Notes: generated by a model from the sequence alone, not told the origin. A stretch of DNA of 64,000 nt from Rufibacter psychrotolerans (GCF_016924645.1 NZ_JAFFJV010000006.1:1-64000); one strand, 5' to 3'. Numbered from the stretch's first letter, positions 1-9,597 are shown. Numbers and translations are program-made.

Positions 1-97
<97 letters not shown>

Positions 98-111
98 CCC
101 CCCACTAACGC

Positions 112-145
112 ACGCCCACCCTGCAACAAACGCAGCGGTGGGCGT
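112..145 (+). terminator. hairpin after 5S rRNA
   Basis: ACGCCCACC-CTGC pairs with GCAG-C-GGTGGGCGT around a short loop, with one bulged C. It lies 14 bases after the 5S end and could end or process the rRNA transcript, but no T-run follows. I see nothing recognisable in 146-321. Confidence 0.5.
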
Positions 146-321
146 CCGCGTTCTACAGGGGGGGATGAGAGAGGGAACTTTATTCATCAGGGTGCTATAC
201 CTTTTTCGGCCTTGGCTTGCCCCTCACTTCTAGCTCTTGGGGAACAGCGTCAACCACGGCTGCGGTACCTCAGGCCTGTTCTCCTCACCTTGGAGCAACC
301 GCAGAGTTATAAGCAGACACC

Positions 322-363
322 AAAAGAGAGGCCCACCTGCCATGGCAGGTGGGCCTCTCTTTT
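322..363. terminator. bidirectional terminator between rrn operon and M16 gene
   Basis: A perfect 20-bp inverted repeat (left arm AAAAGAGAGGCCCACCTGCC at 322-341, two-base centre AT, right arm 344-363) runs straight into T-rich sequence on the plus strand and has A/T at its other edge. It sits between the plus-strand rRNA operon and the 3' end of the minus-strand gene at 381, so it can serve both. Confidence 0.85.
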
Positions 364-380
364 TATTTGGAAATCTTATT

Positions 381-1667
381 CTATTCCTGCTTATTCACTC
401 CTCCAGTCACAATTTTGATTAAATCAGCATCAACAAAGTATTTATTTGCTACCTCTTGTAGCTGCTCTGCAGATAGAAGCTGAATTTGTTGTAATAAATC
501 AGTGTAAAAGGTAGTTGGTAATCCTAGGAGAGTATTAGATCTGTACCTATCCATTTTGTCAAAAATGGTGGCGTGATCAGACAGGAATTTACCAGAAAGG
601 TGCTTTTTAGCAGTCTCTAACTCTTCTGCTGGGATGGGTTCATTTCTCAGAGTCGCCATTTCCTTAGAAATTTCTTCCAATGTCTCATTTACTTTGTCTC
701 CTTTGATGTCAGTACCAATGGTGAATAAAGAATTTTGCTCCTTATGCGTGAGCGATGAATAGATGCCATAGGTGAATCCCTTGTCTTCCCTGATATTCTT
801 CATGAGCCTGGCCCCAAAGTACCCCCCGAAAATATGGTTCAGCAGGTAAAGGGCTGGGTAGTCATGGTGTGAGGGTCTAAGACTGGGTTTCCCTACGCGT
901 ATAGATGCCTGCATTTCATTTGCTGTCCTTTCTACCTGAACCCCCGTCTTGGGTTCAGAAGCAGGAACAGAAAGGCCAACTTTATTAGAGCTACTCTCTG
1001 CCTTTATACCTGTGCGAAGTCGCTCTATGTCAGCGGGCGTAACGTCACCGGTTACAAACACCTCGGCAGTAGAGAAGGTATATGCTTCTTTATGGAAGTT
1101 TACCAGATCATCTACAGTAATAGCCTCTATTTCTTCTGCCGTAATAAGAGTTGCATACGGATGCTGCTGACCATAAATGGCGGTGGTGAAGGCTTCCGTA
1201 GCCAGGTAACTATTCTTCTGTTTGTCTACTGAAAGGGTCTGTATAACCCGCTGCTTCATCAGACTAAGTTCGGCCTCTGGGAAACTGGGATGGTATATGA
1301 CTTCAAACGCCAGCGGCAGAAGGGTAGGCACAAACTTAGACAGGCAGTATAGGGTTACCGTGGCTCTGTCAAATCCATGGTTTACTTCCAGAGAGGCACC
1401 GTAGTAATCCACCATGTCGGCAATTTGCTTTGCCGTATAGGATTGCGTGCCCTCCTTCAGCATTTTGGCTGTTAAAGAAGCCACGCCAGCTTTGGGCTGG
1501 TACCACTTGCCCGCCTGAAAGACAAACTCTATTCGGGTGACGGGTTGAATATTGTTCTGAAAAATATGCAAGCGAGCGCCTGAGGGGGTAGAAACCACCT
1601 CGGGCGTGATAGACAAATCAGTTGTAAGCTCTGCAACGGCAGGGGCTTGGGAACGGTTAAGGGACAT
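381..1667 (-). CDS. M16 family peptidase homologue lacking the zinc-binding motif
   Basis: A 428-residue protein with the two-lobed M16 (insulinase/pitrilysin) fold. Where active members have HxxEH in a GLAHFLEHM-like segment, this one reads GVASLTAKMLKEGT (about residues 61-74), so both His and the Glu are gone. The C-terminal half keeps the substrate-binding Arg/Tyr stretch NIREDKGFTYGIYS. In known heterodimeric bacterial M16 proteases one subunit has the zinc site and the other the Arg/Tyr pair; this resembles the second type. No signal peptide is evident. The 1667 start sits 7 bases after the porV stop; a longer start at 1685 would overlap porV by 11 bases. Base composition is more AT-rich than the genes after porU. 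A catalytic partner is not in the window. Confidence 0.85.
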   Translation of the reverse strand: MSLNRSQAPAVAELTTDLSITPEVVSTPSGARLHIFQNNIQPVTRIEFVFQAGKWYQPKAGVASLTAKMLKEGTQSYTAKQIADMVDYYGASLEVNHGFDRATVTLYCLSKFVPTLLPLAFEVIYHPSFPEAELSLMKQRVIQTLSVDKQKNSYLATEAFTTAIYGQQHPYATLITAEEIEAITVDDLVNFHKEAYTFSTAEVFVTGDVTPADIERLRTGIKAESSSNKVGLSVPASEPKTGVQVERTANEMQASIRVGKPSLRPSHHDYPALYLLNHIFGGYFGARLMKNIREDKGFTYGIYSSLTHKEQNSLFTIGTDIKGDKVNETLEEISKEMATLRNEPIPAEELETAKKHLSGKFLSDHATIFDKMDRYRSNTLLGLPTTFYTDLLQQIQLLSAEQLQEVANKYFVDADLIKIVTGGVNKQE

Positions 1668-1674
1668 AGAAAAA

Positions 1675-2841
1675 TTATTCAGCACCTTCAGCTCCGTCTA
1701 ATCTGAAGTGGAGTGAGAAACGAAGCGTCTGGGCTAACGGATTGTTTTGTTCATTAGGGATCAGGTATGCTGCATCTACCCCAAATTTCTGGTAGCGGAT
1801 ACCCAAGCCCATGGTAAAGTACTTGCGGCCTCCCTTGAGTTCGTTTTCAAAGAAGTAGCCGGCACGGGCGGCAAACATATTGTCATACCAGTACTCTAAG
1901 CCGGTTGAAACCGTAATCTCTTTTAGTTCTTCGCTGCCCCCGCCTGGTGCATCAGTGAAAGATTTGAAGATTCCGGAGAATACGTTGGTCTGGTCATTCG
2001 CCGCAGGATCATCTGGGCGGGTGTAGGGCACTAGTAGTTTGTTCCCGTCAATTGCCAAGGTGATTTTGTTATAAGGGTCCAGCTCCATGGTGAACGCCGT
2101 TCCTAGGCGCAGGTTGGTAGGCAAGAAATCCTTTCTGCCCGCGGTGGTATAAGAAATCTTGCCGCCTACGTTGGACACATTTCCGCCTAAAGCCAGATTG
2201 TAGTTTTTGCCGCCAATGGCCAGGTCTTTGGTGTAGTAGATGCCTAAATCTACGGCCACTGAATTACCCGGCTGTGATTCCCCAAGATTATTGCCAGAGA
2301 CGTTCACGTTACCAGATAGGTTGGAGTGGATAAACCTGGCCCCCACGCCTAAGCTCAGGTTCTCGCTCAAACGCTGCCCGTACGCCAAGCTAATAGCATA
2401 CTCCTTAGGGTTAAAGTTCTGGATAGGGTGACCCGCTGCATCGGTAAAATTCAACTCGCCCAGATCAAAGTAAAGCAAAGAAAGAGCAAGCGAGGAGTTA
2501 GGGGTTACTTTCTTATGGGCCGAAAGCTGGCTCAATGACATGTCATTGACAATCTTAGACAGCCAGGGCGTGTACGACAGGGAGAGACCCAGATCTTCTT
2601 CTATAAAACCCAGTTTGGCTGAGTTCCAATAGATGGAATTAGCGTCTGGGGAAATCGCCACCCCGGCATCGCCCAAACCCGCTGAACGGGCATCAGGAGT
2701 AACAGACAGGAACGGGACTGCTGTGGTGATGGGACGATATTCAGTGCTCTGCCCAATAGTGGTTTGTGCCTCAGCAGAAAGCCCCGCTGCGGAAACAAAG
2801 AAAAGAGCAAGGATCGACGATCGGAAGAAGGTGCATTTCAT
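1675..2841 (-). CDS. porV: type IX secretion system outer membrane protein PorV
   Basis: A 388-residue outer membrane beta-barrel of the PorV/LptO family. In the type IX secretion system PorV carries cargo from the SprA translocon to the PorU sortase. A signal peptide ends near SAEA-Q (about residue 25). The family signature follows: FLSVTPDARSAGLGDAG and SPDANSIYWNSAKLGF. The rest alternates short beta strands up to the terminal RFSLHF strand. It lies 27 bases downstream of porU on the same strand, the classic porU-porV pair, and overlaps or abuts the M16-like gene, so the three are probably one transcript. Confidence 0.95.
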   Translation of the reverse strand: MKCTFFRSSILALFFVSAAGLSAEAQTTIGQSTEYRPITTAVPFLSVTPDARSAGLGDAGVAISPDANSIYWNSAKLGFIEEDLGLSLSYTPWLSKIVNDMSLSQLSAHKKVTPNSSLALSLLYFDLGELNFTDAAGHPIQNFNPKEYAISLAYGQRLSENLSLGVGARFIHSNLSGNVNVSGNNLGESQPGNSVAVDLGIYYTKDLAIGGKNYNLALGGNVSNVGGKISYTTAGRKDFLPTNLRLGTAFTMELDPYNKITLAIDGNKLLVPYTRPDDPAANDQTNVFSGIFKSFTDAPGGGSEELKEITVSTGLEYWYDNMFAARAGYFFENELKGGRKYFTMGLGIRYQKFGVDAAYLIPNEQNNPLAQTLRFSLHFRLDGAEGAE

Positions 2842-2868
2842 GCGGTAGAAGTTGTAGGATCTGGTATA

Positions 2869-5800
2869 TTATTTAAGTAAAACTAACTTTTCATAACGAG
2901 ATGTACTAGCCCCGTCTTGACGTGAACGAACATTCACTTTGTATATATATACGCCTTTGGCTAAAATATCATTGCTCTCGTCGCGGCCATCCCAGGTAAG
3001 GTCAGAAAAGTGCGTGCTTCCGTCTCCAAAAGCGTGCAGAGACTTGACCAATTTACCTGATACGGTAAAAATCTGAATTAGTATATCCAGCTCCTGGCCC
3101 GGACGGTTATGGTCAAAGTGGAAGGTAGTCTTGTTCAGGAAAGGGTTAGGAATGTTGTAGACATGGTCCAGGGCTAACTTCTCTGAAGAGGCTACAATAA
3201 ACTCAATTTTAGTGATGCTGGAGTTGTTGTGGGTGTCCCAGGCTTTCAGGGAGAGCGTATGGGGGCCTAAAGCCAGGTTCTTCAGGGCGTACCGCACTTT
3301 CCCTGATTGGTAAGAATCCACATCAGCGGTGTAGAATTCATTCAGGATGATTGGATTGGAGGTGTTTTCGTCAAGAATGGCCGAAATCTCATGGCCAATG
3401 CCTGCCCCGGCCGTGTTAATGCCATTATCGTCATACAAGTGGGCGAGCAAAGTGGCCTCTGCCCCGGTAAGGCCCCCAGAGATGAACGATTCATCATTCA
3501 TGAATAGCTGCAGTTGGGGCGGGGTATTGTCGGCTAAAACGCTGGAATTGGCTCCTCCCACAGGAATAGGCGTGGCTCCGTGGGCGTCCAGCGTGGCAGA
3601 TGAGGCGTACAGATGGATACTACCATCGCCAACCTGGTAATTGATGTCTTTGGGAACCACCAGGGTTACCTCAAACGCCCCGTTCTTAACTGAGGCCAAC
3701 CCATCATAGAGCACGTTGTTTCTGCTCAGGACTTGCCGTTTAGCGTTCTGGTCGCCCAGGGTGGTAAGGCTAGTGCGCTTGTCATAAACAGTGATATGCA
3801 CCTGGCCCTGAAACTGGGAAGCTACTTGCTGCTGGCTGTTCCTGACGAACCCTTCCAGCTTAACGGTAGAGAGCGCTTTCAGCGTGTCGGTGGTGGAAGC
3901 AGTGAGCGGCTTGCCGTTCAGTTTAGAGAGAACTACTTCCAGGTTAGGGTAAGCCAAGGTCATGGAGGGGTCTCCCAGCAGGGCGAAGTTGCGGTTGTTT
4001 ACCCCGAATAAGCTCGCGTTTTTGGTTTTGTTGGTCAAAACGCCTAGCGTGGGCATGGCGCCATTCGCCAGCGGCTGAAACAGGAAGTTGAAGAAGTTGG
4101 TGTTGAGGGCGCGGTTGCCGTCTGAGTAAACCGGTCGGGTGGTGGTTAACAATCCAACGGCCCCTCCCTCCGGGTGAAACAAAGCCGTCTCGGCTCCGGA
4201 ATTGCGTCTAGGGTCATCGTACCGGCCAAACTCACAGGTTGCGGTCAGGAAGAAGGTGAGTTTGTTGGCATTATTCCAGCCCTGGATCTCGCTGATGGTT
4301 AAGATCTGCTCGTCTGCCAGGCTGAGGGCGTTGCCGTGGCCCGTGTAATTGGTGACCAAAGCGCCTTTCTCTATGTTTTCCCTCAGGGCCTGGTTGGTTT
4401 CGGGAGAACGCTGCCCGTTTGGAACCGAGATCTGGGGATACAGGTCCAGGTAAAGCTTTTGAGACAGATAGGCCGAGTGGTTCCGCTCCACAAACTCGGC
4501 TAGGTAATCGGCATCATTCAGGTGCTCATTGGAGTCACCATCGTCGGCCAGGAAAATCAGGCGTTTCCGCCAGTTCCCCAGGGTTTGGTCACTCTCGTAG
4601 CGGATAATCTTATCAATGAGCAGATCGGCTTCAGCGCTGGTTTTTACCGGGAGGCGGCCAATGCCCACATCTAGCCGGTGGGCCAGGGAAAAGTCTAGCT
4701 CAGACCATTCCCCTTCCTCGTCGTCCAGGAAACCAATGTAATCATCTGAGGAATAAGACAGGATAGGATCCAGGGACTGGCGCGACTGGTAAATGGGCAC
4801 AAAGTTGGTGTTCTGCTGCAGGCGGCGTTTAGGGTCAAAGGAGGCATCGCCTAGCAGCACCACCTGCAGCAGGTCATCGCCTTGTTTGTTGCTGCGCTGG
4901 TGGAGCATCTTCAGGAAATCGCGCAGGGCCGTAATGTCCTGCTTTCCGGAAGAGAACTCGTCATAAACCATGGGAAGCAGAACCACTTCCACCTCTAGCC
5001 CGGTAGCGGTACGCCGGTGGTTGGCGAAGCGCTGCGCCTGGGCCGCGAAAGCCGGCGGAGTGATGACCACTATGTCTAACTCGCTGTTCAGGTTCAGGCT
5101 GTGCAGGTTCTGGTTAGGTAACTTGCCCAAGAAAACGGGTGCGGCGAAAGTGGTGCCCTGAAACGCGACATACTCCCGCAGTTGCTGGCTGTTGGCGGAG
5201 AAAGTGGCGGTACCGTTACTAACAGTAGCCAGTTGCCTGGTGGGCTTTAGCGGGTCTGTCACGTCCCACACCTGTACGTCAGCGGCCGCGCCGCCGATCT
5301 GGTAGGTGCTTACCGGGTGTTGCACGCTGGCCAGTGCTCTAAAGCTGGTCTGGTTGCCATACAGCTTCAACTGCCGCTGCGTCGAAACGGTAAAGTAATT
5401 TAAATAGCCCGCGGCAGAAGAGCTGCCGCCTGGGTGGTACGTGTAGGAGAGGTTCAGTTCATTGGCATAGGCCAACGTATTGAGCGCCGGCGAGAAATGG
5501 AGCACGTGGTTCACACCCTCCGGGTGGTAGTTAAAAGAGCCTCGGCCACTAATGGAATGGGTACCCAAGACCGTGTTGTTGAGCCGCACGGTAAACGAAC
5601 TGGCCTCAGGGGAATTGGCCATTACGGCCGAGGTAACCTGTACGGTACTGTTGGGCACCAGGTCTGTGGCGGCAATAGAAAACGCCTGCTGCAGCGCAAT
5701 GGCGTTGAACTCCTCGCCGTACCACTCCCGCCCCGAGTTGACCATGTTTCTAAGGTCTACCTCATGGAACCAGCGCTCATCAAAGGAGGTGAGCACCGGG

Positions 5801-6723
5801 AATGCGCCCGTGGGAGAAGCCTGCGGACTCACCCTCAGGCCCGCCGAAGGGCCCACCGTTAGATAATAGTAAGTAGTGTCTGTGTACAGATTGAAGGAAT
5901 GCACAAAAGGCGATTGCCCGGGCACCGGATTGGGGGCCCAGGTATGCGGGCCCTCGCCGTAAAACAACAGATAATCATTGGTGTCAAAGCTGCCGTCTTG
6001 CTCGCCTTCTACCCAAATGGCATTCTCCACCAGATCATCTGCCCGGGGGGCGGCGTTCGCCTGCGGGAGCATTTTGCCGCCGTTGCCAAACAGCCGCAGG
6101 TTTCTGGGGTTAAGGGACTGTACATTGAGCCCCATGGCTTGCAGCGCCGCCCGGTCTAGTTTGTACATGCCTGTGGCCGGAACGCCTATCTTGTACCAAT
6201 CGCCGGAGGCCAGCACCGAGCGCGTGGCGTAGGTACGGCGCCCCGAAGCCTGGCCGGGACCTTTGCGGGCGTTGCTGTTAGTGCTGTAGCGGTAACTGAA
6301 GGAAACGAGTTTCTCAGGCTGACCGGTCTGCGGGTTTAATCTGAACGGCTGAAAGGCAACTACCGAGTGCGGCACCCGGTTGGCCGTACCCGCGCTGATG
6401 CGGGGCTGCAGTTCCGTTTTCAGGGCCTTTTTAGGAAAAACGCGCAATTCTGCCTCCGTAAGGGGCTTAAACTCCAGGTGCGTAAACTCAAAGGAAGATA
6501 CCTGGGCGTTGGGGATGGAGAGGATGTAGTACGGGATCTCCTCACGGTCTAGGTAAGCCGCTTCCTCAAATGCCGGGATGGCGGCGGAGGCAGAAGCGCC
6601 TGCGGAAGGAACAGAAGGGACCGCCCGCCACAGAATGGAGCGGGTTTCCTGCGTTTGTGCCCAGGCGGTAGCTGCCGTTAGCCAAAAGCCTGCCGCCAGA
6701 AGAAGCTTTCTTACAAGTTGCAT
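2869..6723 (-). CDS. porU: type IX secretion system sortase PorU (gingipain family C25)
   Basis: A 1284-residue cell-surface cysteine protease of family C25, which removes the C-terminal sorting domain of T9SS cargo and attaches it to the surface. A signal peptide ends near residue 22 (TAWA-Q). The catalytic pair is visible: His796 in NYTGHGNALSL and Cys830 in FLTATCEFGRYDD. The residues around 650-700 (YSSDDYIGFLDDEEGEW) belong to the caspase-like domain. A beta-sandwich and a FlgD-like C-terminal domain follow, beginning near YNIPNPFLNKTTF and ending GVYIYKVNVRS...LVLLK; in this family that domain is kept. Length fits known PorU proteins (about 1,150-1,300 residues). No clear promoter was seen in the 91 bases before purS. 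Confidence 0.95.
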   Translation of the reverse strand: MQLVRKLLLAAGFWLTAATAWAQTQETRSILWRAVPSVPSAGASASAAIPAFEEAAYLDREEIPYYILSIPNAQVSSFEFTHLEFKPLTEAELRVFPKKALKTELQPRISAGTANRVPHSVVAFQPFRLNPQTGQPEKLVSFSYRYSTNSNARKGPGQASGRRTYATRSVLASGDWYKIGVPATGMYKLDRAALQAMGLNVQSLNPRNLRLFGNGGKMLPQANAAPRADDLVENAIWVEGEQDGSFDTNDYLLFYGEGPHTWAPNPVPGQSPFVHSFNLYTDTTYYYLTVGPSAGLRVSPQASPTGAFPVLTSFDERWFHEVDLRNMVNSGREWYGEEFNAIALQQAFSIAATDLVPNSTVQVTSAVMANSPEASSFTVRLNNTVLGTHSISGRGSFNYHPEGVNHVLHFSPALNTLAYANELNLSYTYHPGGSSSAAGYLNYFTVSTQRQLKLYGNQTSFRALASVQHPVSTYQIGGAAADVQVWDVTDPLKPTRQLATVSNGTATFSANSQQLREYVAFQGTTFAAPVFLGKLPNQNLHSLNLNSELDIVVITPPAFAAQAQRFANHRRTATGLEVEVVLLPMVYDEFSSGKQDITALRDFLKMLHQRSNKQGDDLLQVVLLGDASFDPKRRLQQNTNFVPIYQSRQSLDPILSYSSDDYIGFLDDEEGEWSELDFSLAHRLDVGIGRLPVKTSAEADLLIDKIIRYESDQTLGNWRKRLIFLADDGDSNEHLNDADYLAEFVERNHSAYLSQKLYLDLYPQISVPNGQRSPETNQALRENIEKGALVTNYTGHGNALSLADEQILTISEIQGWNNANKLTFFLTATCEFGRYDDPRRNSGAETALFHPEGGAVGLLTTTRPVYSDGNRALNTNFFNFLFQPLANGAMPTLGVLTNKTKNASLFGVNNRNFALLGDPSMTLAYPNLEVVLSKLNGKPLTASTTDTLKALSTVKLEGFVRNSQQQVASQFQGQVHITVYDKRTSLTTLGDQNAKRQVLSRNNVLYDGLASVKNGAFEVTLVVPKDINYQVGDGSIHLYASSATLDAHGATPIPVGGANSSVLADNTPPQLQLFMNDESFISGGLTGAEATLLAHLYDDNGINTAGAGIGHEISAILDENTSNPIILNEFYTADVDSYQSGKVRYALKNLALGPHTLSLKAWDTHNNSSITKIEFIVASSEKLALDHVYNIPNPFLNKTTFHFDHNRPGQELDILIQIFTVSGKLVKSLHAFGDGSTHFSDLTWDGRDESNDILAKGVYIYKVNVRSRQDGASTSRYEKLVLLK

Positions 6724-6814
6724 GTACGCGGGTATAGTGGCTACGCCGCAACACAGTCCCTCTCTCCTAGAGTTCAGCCCCTGGTCAAGGGGCCGAAACC
6801 GGTATGGTTAGATT

Positions 6815-7066
6815 CTACTTGGCTGTGAGACGGTAAGAAAAAGATTCCATGATCATGTTGGCCAGTAATTTCTTACAGGCCTCTTCTACTTTCTGGGCGG
6901 CCGCGGTCTCGTCCTGGGCCTCTAACTCTAAACGTATGTGCTTGCCAATTCTTACATCAGACACCTGCTGCAAGCCTAAATGTTCCAAACCCAACATCAC
7001 GGCCTTGCCTTGTGGATCCAACAATTCAGCATGGGGCATGATATCAATTTCGGCGGTGAATTTCAT
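6815..7066 (-). CDS. purS: phosphoribosylformylglycinamidine synthase subunit PurS
   Basis: An 83-residue protein that fits PurS over its whole length (MKFTAEIDIMPHAELLDPQG at the start, VSDVRIGKHIRLELEA in the middle). PurS, PurQ and small PurL make the three-subunit FGAM synthase of purine synthesis, where PurS bridges the other two. Its ATG overlaps the pssA stop as ATGA, so it is translationally coupled to pssA. PurQ is encoded 6 kb away at 13053 and PurL is not in the window. Confidence 0.93.
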   Translation of the reverse strand: MKFTAEIDIMPHAELLDPQGKAVMLGLEHLGLQQVSDVRIGKHIRLELEAQDETAAAQKVEEACKKLLANMIMESFSYRLTAK

Positions 7067-7764
7067 AAAGTAGAAGGTTTAAAAAGCGATAAAATAACGT
7101 AAAGTGCAATGTTCAACGGAATTGCGGTAAAGTTAAGCCCCGCAAATAAAAGAACCGAAAGTCCCATGAAAATAAACCTGATTTGGTTTCCTTTCCAGGC
7201 AAAGTTCTTGAATTTAAGCGCAAACAGGGGCAGCTCGGCCACCAGCAGGTAAGAGAAAAGCAGGGTGATGCCCAGCAGCACAAACGGGTTGAGAATCACC
7301 CCAGACAGGCCAAAGTCATCATTGGACAAAATGAGCGGCAGCGAGATCACAAACAAGGTGCAGGCTGGCGTAGGCACCCCAATAAAGGAAGAGGTCTGCC
7401 GCGTGTCTATGTTGAACTTGGCCAGGCGCAGCGCCGAGAAAATGGTGATGATAAAACCGGCGTACGCCACGTAGCTGGGCAGGCCACTGTTACCGGCCTC
7501 AATAGTCTGCCGGAGCAACTGGGTCATCATGGCCCCGGGCAGCACGCCAAAAGAGACCATGTCGGCCAGGGAGTCCAGCTGTTTGCCTATTTCTGAGTAG
7601 GTGTGCAGCAGGCGGGCCACCATGCCGTCCAGGAAGTCCAGAGCGGCGGCCAGCACCACCAGGTAAGCGGCCGTTACCAGCTCTTGCTGGAACACAGAAA
7701 CAATGGCAAGGCAACCGCAGAGAAGGTTAAGGCAGGTAATAAAGTTGGGAATGTTTTTCTTCAT
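7063..7764 (-). CDS. pssA: CDP-diacylglycerol--serine O-phosphatidyltransferase
   Basis: A 233-residue integral membrane enzyme that makes phosphatidylserine from CDP-diacylglycerol and serine, the precursor of phosphatidylethanolamine. The CDP-alcohol phosphotransferase signature D-G-x2-A-R-x8-G-x3-D-x3-D is complete at residues 46-68 (DGMVARLLHTYSEIG followed by KQLDSLADM). Six or so hydrophobic segments follow. It is the first gene of a two-gene unit with purS. A Pal36 palindrome begins 15 bases before its start codon. Confidence 0.93.
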   Translation of the reverse strand: MKKNIPNFITCLNLLCGCLAIVSVFQQELVTAAYLVVLAAALDFLDGMVARLLHTYSEIGKQLDSLADMVSFGVLPGAMMTQLLRQTIEAGNSGLPSYVAYAGFIITIFSALRLAKFNIDTRQTSSFIGVPTPACTLFVISLPLILSNDDFGLSGVILNPFVLLGITLLFSYLLVAELPLFALKFKNFAWKGNQIRFIFMGLSVLLFAGLNFTAIPLNIALYVILSLFKPSTL

Positions 7765-7779
7765 GTCTCAGGTAAAAAT

Positions 7780-7819
7780 CTGTTTCCGGGCTGTTTTGGG
7801 TCTTTCAGCCTAAAAACGG
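7780..7819. repeat. Pal36 intergenic palindrome, copy 1
   Basis: Left arm CTGTTTCCGGGCTGTTTTG, right arm CAGCCTAAAAACGG (7806-7819). The right half lies inside the last codons and stop of the hydrolase gene at 7805; the left half is in the pssA leader. A weaker copy. Confidence 0.55.
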
Positions 7820-8455
7820 ATTGCTGGCTTTTTCTTCCCCAATGGTGGTGGAGGGGCCATGGCCCGGATGCACGGTCACGTCATCTGGCAGGGTGAATAA
7901 CTTGGTTCTGATGCTCTGGAGGAGCGTGGCATAGTCGCCGCCGGGCAAATCGGTTCGGCCAATGCTGCGGTGGAAGAGCACGTCGCCGCCCACCAGGTGC
8001 TTGCTGGCTGGGTGATAGAACACCACGTGCCCCGGGGCGTGGCCCGGCGTGAACAAGACCTCCAGTTCGGTTTCACCGAAGGCGACGTTTTCGCCCTCTT
8101 TCAGGAATTTCTGGGGCAAAACCTCCTGGTACTGCGGAAATCCGTAGGCGGCAGAATAGGTGGGCACGGCGCGCAGCACCGACAGGTCGGCTTCATGGAT
8201 CTCCAGCGGAACCCCGTAGGTAGTAGCCACAAACTGGTTGCCCAGCACGTGGTCAATGTGGCAGTGGGTGTTCAGGAGTCTTACCACTTTCAGGCCCTGC
8301 GCTTCAATGAACCCCTGTAGCTCCTGTTGCTCCTGTCTATCGGCGCAGCCGGGGTCAATGACCACGCACTCTTTGGTGTGGTCATAGAGCACGTAGGTGT
8401 TTTCTGAGAAGGGATTGAACGTGAAGCTTTTTAGGTGCAGACCAGTGGCAGACAT
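7805..8455 (-). CDS. MBL-fold metallo-hydrolase (glyoxalase II/YcbL-like)
   Basis: A 216-residue cytoplasmic hydrolase of the metallo-beta-lactamase superfamily. The zinc motif HxHxDH is His64-Cys-His66-Ile-Asp68-His69 (NTHCHIDHVLG); further ligands are in FTPGHAPGHV, GGDVLF and VHPGHGPST. The segment LFHRSIGRTDLPGGD is typical of the YcbL-type glyoxalase II group. The likely reaction is hydrolysis of a thioester such as S-lactoylglutathione-type compounds, but the substrate cannot be told from sequence. The last codons overlap a Pal36 repeat, and the end (NPFLG) may have been shaped by it. Confidence 0.88.
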   Translation of the reverse strand: MSATGLHLKSFTFNPFSENTYVLYDHTKECVVIDPGCADRQEQQELQGFIEAQGLKVVRLLNTHCHIDHVLGNQFVATTYGVPLEIHEADLSVLRAVPTYSAAYGFPQYQEVLPQKFLKEGENVAFGETELEVLFTPGHAPGHVVFYHPASKHLVGGDVLFHRSIGRTDLPGGDYATLLQSIRTKLFTLPDDVTVHPGHGPSTTIGEEKASNPFLG

Positions 8456-8520
8456 GAAACGATCTCTTTTTTGCAGGCTCTAAGTTACAGATTTCAGCGG
8501 CACAAGCTGTACCTTGGGGC

Positions 8521-9597
8521 ATGAATTATGATTATCTGGTAGTAGGGCACGGCCTGGCCGGCGCGATTCTGACCTGTTTTCTGGAAAAGAGCGGGAAAAC
8601 GGTCCTGGTGTTTGATGTGCCCAAAGCCAACGCCGCCTCCCGCGTAGCCGCCGGGCTTATAAACCCCGTAGCGGGCAAGCGATTCGCCAAAAGCTGGCAG
8701 GTAGACGCGTTTCTGCCCGCCGCCGCCGCGTTCTACCAGGAGATGGAGGCGCGGTACCAGACGCCGCTGTTTCACCGCAAACCTATCCTCAAACTCTTCT
8801 CCACCCCCGAGGAGCAAAATAACTGGATGGGCAAAAGCACAAATTCCGCTTGGGATGGTTATATTGAAACCACGCATCTGCAACTCCCCCCCTCTGAATA
8901 CGTTCATCAGGAATTGGGCGGCTTGCTGATCCAGCAGGGTGGGTACGTGGCCCTGCGGACCTTTCTGCAGCGGCGCGAGGAAGACCTGCAGCAGCGCGGC
9001 CTGCTGCGCCTGGATGCCTTTGACCTTGCACAGGTAGAGTTGCTGCCAGAAGGGGTTCGGTACCAAGGGGTGCAGGCCAGAAAGATCATCTTCTGCGAAG
9101 GTGCCCGGGGCGCCCAGAACCCATTTTTCTCCTGGTTGCCTTTCTCGTTGAACAAAGGCGAGATTTTAGACATAAATGTGCCAGATTTTGAGGCGCCATA
9201 TATCTATAATAAAGCAGTTTACGTTGTGCCTTTAGGACAATCTCAATACCGCATAGGGGCCACGTACAACTGGCGCGAAGTGAATGAGCAGCCAACGCAG
9301 GAGGCCAGGGAAGAGCTTACTTCTAAGACCCAGGACATTCTGAAGAAACCGTTTACCGTGACGGCGCAGTATGTAGGCATCAGGCCCGCCGTGCGGGACC
9401 GCAAACCCCTGGTGGGGCTGCACCCGGTGCACCGGCAGGTGGCTATCTTCAACGGCATGGGCTCTAAAGGGGTGCTGATGGCTCCTTTGCTGGCGCAGCA
9501 GTTTATAGCGGCTTTGGAGCAGGAGGCGCTGTTATGGCCCGAGGTGGATATTGCCCGGTATCAATCATTGTTTTCAGCATCTACGTCAAACACATGA
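8521..9597 (+). CDS. FAD-dependent oxidoreductase (DAO family)
   Basis: A 358-residue protein with an N-terminal dinucleotide-binding fold (VVGHGLAG, glycines 9, 11 and 14) and a D-amino-acid-oxidase-type C-terminal half (YVGIRPAVRDRKPLVG, then FNGMGSKGVLMAPLLAQQF, where the FAD tail binds). The segment ASRVAAGLINPVAGKRF is also seen in the oxidoreductase half of MnmC-like proteins, so a tRNA-modification role is possible, but the substrate is unknown. Its stop overlaps the start of the next gene as ATGA at 9594-9597. A near-consensus TACCTTGG box lies three bases before the ATG. Confidence 0.85.
   Translation: MNYDYLVVGHGLAGAILTCFLEKSGKTVLVFDVPKANAASRVAAGLINPVAGKRFAKSWQVDAFLPAAAAFYQEMEARYQTPLFHRKPILKLFSTPEEQNNWMGKSTNSAWDGYIETTHLQLPPSEYVHQELGGLLIQQGGYVALRTFLQRREEDLQQRGLLRLDAFDLAQVELLPEGVRYQGVQARKIIFCEGARGAQNPFFSWLPFSLNKGEILDINVPDFEAPYIYNKAVYVVPLGQSQYRIGATYNWREVNEQPTQEAREELTSKTQDILKKPFTVTAQYVGIRPAVRDRKPLVGLHPVHRQVAIFNGMGSKGVLMAPLLAQQFIAALEQEALLWPEVDIARYQSLFSASTSNT

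Noticed and set aside
212..422. Two short reading frames (61-68 codons) after the 5S rRNA
   Set aside because: They run through the bidirectional terminator and have no recognisable protein features.
9534..9593. Upstream start of the Omp85-like protein
   Set aside because: The extra 20 residues lie in the FAD oxidoreductase gene and would bury the signal peptide; the ATGA overlap at 9594 is a better start.
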